Shown here: in pieces, positions 58,208-64,000 of the stretch
How the letters are laid out: the number at the start of each line of letters is the position of its first letter
Position numbering within the stretch: position 1 is the first letter of the stretch
From: Sulfuritalea sp.
Lineage (GTDB): Bacteria > Pseudomonadota > Gammaproteobacteria > Burkholderiales > Rhodocyclaceae
DNA length: 64,000 nt
Direction of reading: 5' to 3'
NCBI GenBank assembly: GCA_016716965.1
Contig: JADJUP010000003.1
Span: 1 to 64,000 of the forward strand
Translations under genes and position numbers: made by a program
Notes under the pieces: model-generated
Seen by the model: only the letters and a program-made list of their open reading frames with translations
Databases searched by the model: none
Told to the model about the DNA's origin: nothing

Positions 58208-59167
58208 ATGAGTCTTTGGTTGATTGGCGCCAGCGTGATGGCGCAGGACTATGCCAAGGTATTGAACAGCCTCGGCCTTGATTTCACGGTCGTCGGGCGA
58301 GCTGCCACGTCCGCCGAGAAGTTTGAATCGGCTACGGGACATCCCGTGCGGCAAGGCGGGCTAAGCGACGCCCTCCATGCGCTCGATGCTCCCAAGCAGG
58401 CTATTGTCGCTGTTGGCGTCGAGCAGCTGGCGGGTGCCGCCATCGAGTTGATCGAAGCCGGTACCCGGCGCATCCTGGTCGAAAAGCCCGGCGGCCTGAA
58501 CGCGGGGCAGGTTGACGCGTTGCGGCAAGCCGCATCCAGACACGGGGCCGAGGTGTTGATTGCCTACAACCGCCGCTTCTACGCCTCCACCGCGATGGCC
58601 CGGAGGATGATTGTCGAAGACGGCGGCGCCACTAGTTGTTCGTTCGAGTTTACCGAATGGTCCCATGTGATCGCGCCCTTGAGCAAGGCGCCGGGAGTAA
58701 AGGAGGCATGGTTTCTTGCCAACTCCACGCATGTGGTCGACCTGGCATTTCATTTGTGCGGATTTCCTGCCGACTGGAAGGCTTGGCATGGTGGTTCGCT
58801 GAACTGGCATCCATCTGCCGCAAGATTCTGCGGCTCCGGAATCACGAGGCAGGGCGTCTTTTTCAGCTATCAGGCAGACTGGGAAGCGCCAGGACGCTGG
58901 GGAGTGGAGGTGCTCACGCGCAAGCGGCGCCTCGTCTTTCGGCCCATGGAGCAGTTGCAGGTGATTCCGCTAGGTTCCGTAAAGGCAGAGAACGTTGAGC
59001 TCGATGATTGTCTGGACAAGGAATTCAAGCCGGGCTTGTACACGCAGACCAAGGCGTTTCTGGACAGAGACGACCGCCTGTTCTGCTCGGCTGACGAACA
59101 ACTCCGGCACTGTGCCATCTATGATCGGATAGCCGGTTACGGCCCGGGGGTTTTGAATGGTTCTTGA
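58208..59167 (+). CDS. Gfo/Idh/MocA-like oxidoreductase 2
   Basis: 319 residues. SLWLIGASVMAQDYAKVLNS, canonical EKPGG (RRILVEKPGGLNAGQVDALR), YNRRFYASTAMARRMI, and NSTHVVDLAFHLCGFPADWK with the catalytic histidine. Similar enzymes stand next to nonulosonate genes in other loci. Substrate unknown. Confidence 0.8.
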   Translation: MSLWLIGASVMAQDYAKVLNSLGLDFTVVGRAATSAEKFESATGHPVRQGGLSDALHALDAPKQAIVAVGVEQLAGAAIELIEAGTRRILVEKPGGLNAGQVDALRQAASRHGAEVLIAYNRRFYASTAMARRMIVEDGGATSCSFEFTEWSHVIAPLSKAPGVKEAWFLANSTHVVDLAFHLCGFPADWKAWHGGSLNWHPSAARFCGSGITRQGVFFSYQADWEAPGRWGVEVLTRKRRLVFRPMEQLQVIPLGSVKAENVELDDCLDKEFKPGLYTQTKAFLDRDDRLFCSADEQLRHCAIYDRIAGYGPGVLNGS

Positions 59168-59184
59168 GGAATGACAGCACAAAA

Positions 59185-60183
59185 ATGACCAAGGTCCTTG
59201 TTACCGGCGCCGACGGCTTCATCGGTTCGCACCTGACGGAAGAGCTGGTTAGGCAGGGACATGAAGTTCGTGCCTTTGTGCTTTACAACTCCTTTAACTC
59301 CTGGGGTTGGCTCGACCATTGCGCACCGGACGTAAAGGGCCGGTTCGAAGTGTTTGCCGGTGATATCCGTGATCCACATGGCGTGAACGAAGCTGTCAGG
59401 GGCACCGACGCAGTGCTGCATCTAGCCGCCTTGATTGCCATTCCTTACTCCTATCATTCGCCAGATACCTATGTGGATACGAATATAAAGGGTACGCTGA
59501 ATGTATTGCAGGCAGCCCGCGAGCTAGGCGTCGGGAGGGTGATCCATACCTCGACCAGCGAGGTCTATGGTACGGCGCGCTTTGTGCCAATTACCGAAGA
59601 GCATCCCCTTCAAGGCCAGTCGCCATACTCGGCGACCAAGATCGCCGCCGACCAGTTGGCCTACTCCTTCTACTCGTCCTTCAACCTGCCGGTGGTTATC
59701 GCCCGCCCCTTCAATACCTATGGCCCTCGTCAGTCCGCCCGTGCGGTGATTCCGACCATCATCACCCAGATCGCCAGCGGAAGGCGCCAAATTCGGCTTG
59801 GTGCCGTATCGCCAACGAGGGATTTCAATTTCGTGGGCGACACGGTCCGCGGATTTGTTTCTGCGCTGAATTCCAACCTGGGCTTGGGTGAGGTAGTCAA
59901 TTTCGGCAGCAATTTTGAAATCTCGATAGGTGACACGGCTCAGTTAATTGCGGAAGTCATGAATGCAGAGATCGAGATCGTCACCGACGAAGCCCGCTTG
60001 CGACCTGAAAATTCCGAAGTTGAACGCCTGTGGGCGGACAACACCAAGGCCAGCCGGCTCTTTGGCTGGCAGCCCGGTTATGGCGGCCGCGAAGGATTCA
60101 AGCGTGGCATTGCGGAAACCGCGGATTGGTTCGCGCTTTCCGGCAAGCTGATGGGGTATAAGGCGGATGTCTACAACGTGTGA
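59185..60183 (+). CDS. legB: LegB-type NDP-GlcNAc 4,6-dehydratase
   Basis: A 332-residue SDR. KVLVTGADGFIGSHLTEELV, YNSFNSWGWLDHC, HLAALIAIPYSYHSPDTYVD, STSEVYGTARFVPITEEHPL, catalytic SPYSATKIAADQLAYSFY. This sequence pattern is characteristic of LegB, the first enzyme of the legionaminic acid route. Next gene overlaps. Confidence 0.9.
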   Translation: MTKVLVTGADGFIGSHLTEELVRQGHEVRAFVLYNSFNSWGWLDHCAPDVKGRFEVFAGDIRDPHGVNEAVRGTDAVLHLAALIAIPYSYHSPDTYVDTNIKGTLNVLQAARELGVGRVIHTSTSEVYGTARFVPITEEHPLQGQSPYSATKIAADQLAYSFYSSFNLPVVIARPFNTYGPRQSARAVIPTIITQIASGRRQIRLGAVSPTRDFNFVGDTVRGFVSALNSNLGLGEVVNFGSNFEISIGDTAQLIAEVMNAEIEIVTDEARLRPENSEVERLWADNTKASRLFGWQPGYGGREGFKRGIAETADWFALSGKLMGYKADVYNV

Positions 60184-61370
60184 GGCCCGTGCCAGGAACA
60201 ATCCCCATTGCTGAGCAGGTCGTAAGCGCCCTACGCGCAGTCGTCGGTGAAGGATCCGCAGCCTTGCACGAGCCCAGTTTCGGGGGGAGCGAGTGGCTGT
60301 ATCTCAAGGAGTGCCTGGACTCGACCTTCGTCTCCTCGGTGGGCAAGTTCGTCGACCGCTTCGAGTCGGAATTGGCAAGCTTTACCGGCGCCGGACATGC
60401 TGTTGCAGTGGTCAATGGCACGGCCGCCCTGCACATTGCGCTGAAACTGGCCGGCGTGCGGACCGACGACGAAGTTCTGGTTCCGGCGCTGACTTTTGTG
60501 GCTACGGCCAATGCAGTCAGCTATTGTGGCGCCACGCCCCATCTGGTCGACAGCGAAGAGTCCACCCTGGGAATGGATGCGGCTCGGTTGCGTGCACATC
60601 TGGTCAGCCAGACTGAACAGCGGGTTGGCTCATGCGTTAACCGCGCCACCGGGCGGATTATTCGAGCCATGGTCCCCATGCATACCTTCGGCCATCCGGT
60701 GGATCTTGATGGACTGCTTGCGGTGGCGAAAGACTTCAACATCGCCATGGTGGAAGATGCGGCTGAGTCCCTGGGCAGCTACTACCGCGGCCAACACACT
60801 GGGACATTCGGACTGCTGGGCATCCTGAGTTTCAACGGCAACAAGACGATTACCACTGGCGGCGGCGGCGCCATCCTCACGAATGATCCCGAGCTTGCTC
60901 GCCGGGCCAAGCATCTGACCACAACCGCCAAGGTGCCCCATCGTTGGGAGTTCGTGCATGACGAGTTGGGCTACAACTACCGCATGCCGAACATCAATGC
61001 GGCTTTGGGATGCGCCCAGCTTGAGCAACTCCCCGGTTTCCTCGAAAGCAAGCGCACGCTGTTCGAACGCTATCGCGATGCGTTCGCGCCGGTGCCGGGG
61101 GTCCGCATGTTTGCGGAGCGGGAAGGCTGCCGGAGCAACTACTGGTTGCAGACGCTGCTCCTCGATGAGTCCATCGGCGGCCGACGTGACGAGTTGCTTG
61201 CCGCGACCAATGCAGCGGGCTACCAGACGCGGCCGGCCTGGGCGCCGATGCATACTCTGGCGCCTTACTCATCCTGCCCGCAGGCATCGCTGCAGGTTGC
61301 CGAAAGCTTGCAGCGCCGGATCATCAATATTCCCAGCAGCGCCGTGCTTGCCAGGGAGCCATCGCCATGA
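60180..61370 (+). CDS. legC: LegC-type aminotransferase
   Basis: 396 residues, start GTG 60180 overlapping the legB stop. HEPSFGGSEWLYLKECLDST, VVNGTAALHIALKLAGVRTD, PLP lysine in ILSFNGNKTITTGGGGAILT, ELGYNYRMPNINAALGCAQL. LegC aminates the 4-keto product of LegB. Confidence 0.9.
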   Translation: MRPVPGTIPIAEQVVSALRAVVGEGSAALHEPSFGGSEWLYLKECLDSTFVSSVGKFVDRFESELASFTGAGHAVAVVNGTAALHIALKLAGVRTDDEVLVPALTFVATANAVSYCGATPHLVDSEESTLGMDAARLRAHLVSQTEQRVGSCVNRATGRIIRAMVPMHTFGHPVDLDGLLAVAKDFNIAMVEDAAESLGSYYRGQHTGTFGLLGILSFNGNKTITTGGGGAILTNDPELARRAKHLTTTAKVPHRWEFVHDELGYNYRMPNINAALGCAQLEQLPGFLESKRTLFERYRDAFAPVPGVRMFAEREGCRSNYWLQTLLLDESIGGRRDELLAATNAAGYQTRPAWAPMHTLAPYSSCPQASLQVAESLQRRIINIPSSAVLAREPSP

Positions 61371-62725
61371 GCCACTTCCCCAATCCCCTGCATTCACCGG
61401 TATTCGTCGAACGGGTCTGCTTCCTCGCCGAGTCGCAGTACTGGTCGTCCGAGCGGCTTGCGGAGTTGCAGTTGCGGAAGCTGCAATTGCTGGTGCGCCA
61501 CGTTGAATACAACGTCCCGTTCTACCGCGACTTCATGCGACGCGAAGGCTTTATGTGGCGAGACATCGCTTCGTTGCAGGATCTGCGGCGTTTCCCGCTG
61601 ATCGACAAGAAGACCATCCAGGAGCAGCCCGACGCTTTCCGTATGGATGGCGCCAAGGTCGATCAGCTCGTGCATCGAACTACCGGAGGTAGTACCGGGA
61701 CGCCGCTTACGGTGTGGGCGGATATCGATTACGTTGCCCGCGACAAGGCGAATACCGAGCACTACATGCAGGTGTTCGGCCTGGATGTCTTCTCCCATCG
61801 ATCGGTCAGGCTATATGGCGATCGCATTGATACGGACCTGATCGACAAGGGCGAGTTCTGGAAGACCGAGGAAGACCGCAAGCTCGTCATGTCGCCCTAT
61901 CACATCAACCGCGACAGCGCGCCAGGCTATGTCGCGGCAATCGACCGGCATCGCCCGATGTACATCCATACACGGGCTTCGGCGGTGTTGCCTTTGGCGC
62001 GATACATCATCGAAGGCAGGCTGTGGCTGGAAATGCCCGTCCGATACATCTTTTGCGACGGCGAGTTTCTCACCGCGGGGCAGCGCCGGCTGATAGAGCA
62101 GGCGTTTCAGGCTCGACTGGTCAATGTGTACGGTCATACGGAAGGCGCCTTGGTGGGACATCCCTGCCGGTTTTCCGACACGCTGCACTTCATGCCGCAA
62201 GTCGGAATCCTGGAACTGCTGGACGCCAAAGGCAATGAAGTCTCGACGCCCGGGGCGAAGGGTGAAATGACGGCCACCGGATTCAACAATACCGTGTTTC
62301 CGCTGATCCGCTATCGCACGGGGGATATCGCCATCCAGGGGGAGGCCGGTTGTGCCTGCGGCCGCAACTATCGCCTGATCGCCGAGGTGGAAGGCCGCAT
62401 GCAAGACTACGTCGTCGACGCGAACGGAAACTTGGTTCCGCTCGCCCCGGCGATATTCAATTACAACGACATGGATTGGAAGGGTGTTCGCGAATTCAAG
62501 GTGCTTCAGGAGGTTCGCGGTTTATTGAGCTTTCTGGTCGAACCGGAAGAGGAAATGCGCCAACGTGGCGACATCGCGCTCCGGCAATTGTGCCAACGCG
62601 TTGGCGCCATTCTCGGTCCGAATTTTCAGGTATCGGCAAGCTTTGTCGATACGCTGCCCAAGACGGCCATCGGCAAGTACCGGTACCTCGATCAACGCTT
62701 GAACGTTCAAGAGTCGTTCCGGTGA
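61367..62725 (+). CDS. PaaK/CapK-like adenylate-forming ligase
   Basis: 452 residues resembling phenylacetate-CoA ligase and CapK. Motifs: HRTTGGSTGTPLTVW (phosphate loop), VNVYGHTEGALVGHPCR, FPLIRYRTGDIA, and the C-terminal lysine region LPKTAIGKYRYLD. A CxCGR motif is present (AGCACGRNY). It lies between legC and the neuC-like gene, where other pathways have the N-acetyltransferase LegH. It may activate an acyl group or amino acid for the nonulosonate; that is inference. Overlaps both neighbours by 4 bases. Confidence 0.85.
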   Translation: MSHFPNPLHSPVFVERVCFLAESQYWSSERLAELQLRKLQLLVRHVEYNVPFYRDFMRREGFMWRDIASLQDLRRFPLIDKKTIQEQPDAFRMDGAKVDQLVHRTTGGSTGTPLTVWADIDYVARDKANTEHYMQVFGLDVFSHRSVRLYGDRIDTDLIDKGEFWKTEEDRKLVMSPYHINRDSAPGYVAAIDRHRPMYIHTRASAVLPLARYIIEGRLWLEMPVRYIFCDGEFLTAGQRRLIEQAFQARLVNVYGHTEGALVGHPCRFSDTLHFMPQVGILELLDAKGNEVSTPGAKGEMTATGFNNTVFPLIRYRTGDIAIQGEAGCACGRNYRLIAEVEGRMQDYVVDANGNLVPLAPAIFNYNDMDWKGVREFKVLQEVRGLLSFLVEPEEEMRQRGDIALRQLCQRVGAILGPNFQVSASFVDTLPKTAIGKYRYLDQRLNVQESFR

Positions 62726-63879
62726 GTCGGCGCATCCTGTTACTTACGACATCCCGCGCCGACTACGGATTTCTTTGTCCCTTGCTTGACATCCTTCAGG
62801 ACGAAGCGCAGATCGACGCGAAGCTGGCGGTCTGTGGGACTCATCTCTGCGGTGAGTTTGGCGCGACCATTTCGGAAATCGAAGCGGACGCCCGGCCGGT
62901 GGCTGCCCGGTTCGATACGGTATTACCCGAGGGCGAGCCGATAGCCTATTCAATTGCGCTGGCAACGCGCGGATTTGCCGATGCGATAGGTCAAGTACGT
63001 CCCGACCTAGTATTCCTTCCGGGAGATCGCTACGAGATTCTCGGCGCGGCGAGTGCTGCCCTGTTGGCAAAGGTGCCTGTCGTGCACTATGGGGGTGGCC
63101 AGTGCACCGAGGGTGCGTGGGATGACGCGGTCCGGAATGCGGTAAGCAAGCTGGCGCATGTCCATTTCACGGCAACGGAAACCTACCGGAACCGATTGCT
63201 GCAGATGGGCGAGAATCCGGCGCATGTATTCGTCTCCGGATCGCTCGGCCTCGACAACATCTTGTCCATTGAGCCCTGGTCGCGCGAGCGCCTGGAGAGC
63301 GATCTTGGCTTTGATTTCGGCGGTCAGTCCGCGCTGATTACATTTCATCCAGCAACCTTGGATGTTGATCCGCCGGAGCATCAACTGGCGCAGCTGTTCC
63401 AGGCGCTCGACGATTATCCGGCGCTCAAGCTGCTCTTCACGCAGCCGAACGTGGATGAAGGCGGGTGGAGCCTGACCCGGCTCATTCGTGATTTTGTCGA
63501 CGCCCGTCGGGGGCGGGCCATCTTGGTTCCGTCGCTGGGGCGCGTTCGTTACATTACGGCCCTGAAGATTGTCGACGCAGTCGTCGGAAATTCCTCCAGC
63601 GGCATCATCGAAGCCCCAAGCACCGGCATCGCGACGGTAAATATCGGCGACCGCCAATTGGGCCGCATTCGCGCAGATAGCGTGCTGGACTGTCCACCAG
63701 AGAAGCAGGCGATCTCCCTAGCGCTCCGCCGGGCCCTTGATCCGGCGTTTCGTGCGTCCCTAGCCGGCACAAAGAATCCCTATGGGGATGGGCACGCGGC
63801 ACAAAGGATCCACCAGGTACTGATGGCCATCCCGCTGGAGAACCTGTTGCGCAAACGTTTTTTTGACATCGATTTTTAA
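62722..63879 (+). CDS. NeuC/LegG-type hydrolysing UDP-sugar 2-epimerase
   Basis: 385 residues, start GTG 62722 overlapping the ligase stop. RILLLTTSRADYGFLCPLLD, VFLPGDRYEILGAASAALLA, VVHYGGGQCTEGAWDDAVRN, VFVSGSLGLDNI, SSSGIIEAPSTGIATVNIGD. It would release the mannosamine-type or 4-amino derivative used by the synthase that follows. Confidence 0.92.
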   Translation: MSRRILLLTTSRADYGFLCPLLDILQDEAQIDAKLAVCGTHLCGEFGATISEIEADARPVAARFDTVLPEGEPIAYSIALATRGFADAIGQVRPDLVFLPGDRYEILGAASAALLAKVPVVHYGGGQCTEGAWDDAVRNAVSKLAHVHFTATETYRNRLLQMGENPAHVFVSGSLGLDNILSIEPWSRERLESDLGFDFGGQSALITFHPATLDVDPPEHQLAQLFQALDDYPALKLLFTQPNVDEGGWSLTRLIRDFVDARRGRAILVPSLGRVRYITALKIVDAVVGNSSSGIIEAPSTGIATVNIGDRQLGRIRADSVLDCPPEKQAISLALRRALDPAFRASLAGTKNPYGDGHAAQRIHQVLMAIPLENLLRKRFFDIDF

Positions 63880-63886
63880 TGCTGAC

Positions 63887-64000
63887 ATGAAACAGCTCAA
63901 TGATCAGGTTCTGGTGATTGCGGAAGCGGGGGTGAACCACAACGGCGACCTTGCCATTGCCAAACAGTTGATTGAGGCGGCCCGCGTCGCGGGCGCCGAT
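63887..64000 (+). CDS. NeuB/LegI-type nonulosonate synthase (5' end only)
   Basis: 38 residues before the right edge: VLVIAEAGVNHNGDLAIAKQ and IEAARVAGAD, the conserved start of sialic/legionaminic acid synthases, which condense the sugar with phosphoenolpyruvate. ATG 63887, 8 bases after the neuC-like stop. Confidence 0.9.
   Translation, partial: MKQLNDQVLVIAEAGVNHNGDLAIAKQLIEAARVAGAD

Overview
The window is GC-rich chromosomal DNA from a betaproteobacterium, most likely Rhodocyclales. The evidence is the gene order thiD-thiE-hemL, pcm-rhodanese-tolC-waaA-waaC and an EPS-type MarR regulator followed by RfaH, plus the style of the proteins. No rRNA, tRNA or CRISPR array was found. Species cannot be named from sequence alone.

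Layout. (1) 1-3.2 kb: thiD, thiE and hemL, all interrupted by small indels, then a SugE-type SMR gene. (2) 3.2-12.3 kb: an accessory island of about 8.1 kb, all on the minus strand. It holds an RTX calcium-binding protein, a small membrane protein, an exported hypothetical, a HlyB-type ABC exporter and a higBA toxin-antitoxin pair. It lies between two 486-bp direct repeats of the smr/corA 3' junction, so smr is whole on the left and corA is whole on the right. (3) 11.9-21 kb: a minus-strand housekeeping run (uppP, yqiA-like, rarD-like, methyltransferase, RNB ribonuclease, TonB-like, aroE, mtgA, corA), with several ATGA overlaps. (4) 21-26 kb: a small Cys-cluster protein, thiC, an orphan VapB-like antitoxin, a broken hypothetical, a GDSL esterase and guaC. 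(5) 26.2-35.2 kb: tetR and two complete RND adaptor/pump pairs in one operon. (6) 35.3-40 kb: pcm-like, rhodanese, tolC, waaA, waaC. (7) 40-47.2 kb: glycosyltransferase, UDP-sugar epimerase, GDP-L-fucose genes (manC, gmd, fcl), periplasmic DNA ligase, EPS-type MarR, RfaH. (8) 47.3-64 kb: a polysaccharide cluster preceded by an exact ops element. It includes an ABC exporter, genes for a C-methylated/3-amino deoxysugar, methyltransferases, a glycosyltransferase and a legionaminic/sialic-acid-type nonulosonate pathway (legB, legC, adenylate-forming ligase, neuC-like, neuB start) that runs off the right edge.

How it fits together. RfaH encoded at 46.6-47.2 kb is expected to load at the ops site at 47.37 kb and keep RNA polymerase processive through the long cluster. 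GDP-fucose, uronic acid, amino-deoxysugar and nonulosonate precursors would all feed one surface polysaccharide.

Most unusual signals. One is a dispersed short repeat family (core AGTCGGCGCTGG...ACGGCGA) with at least 12 copies from 2.9 to 47.4 kb, several inside reading frames; a longer version adds codons to a glycosyltransferase and coincides with a frameshift in manC. The second is the direct-repeat-bracketed RTX/T1SS/higBA island. The third is the RfaH-ops arrangement. At least ten single-base frameshifts occur across the window, many in homopolymers; sequencing or assembly error must be excluded before calling pseudogenes.
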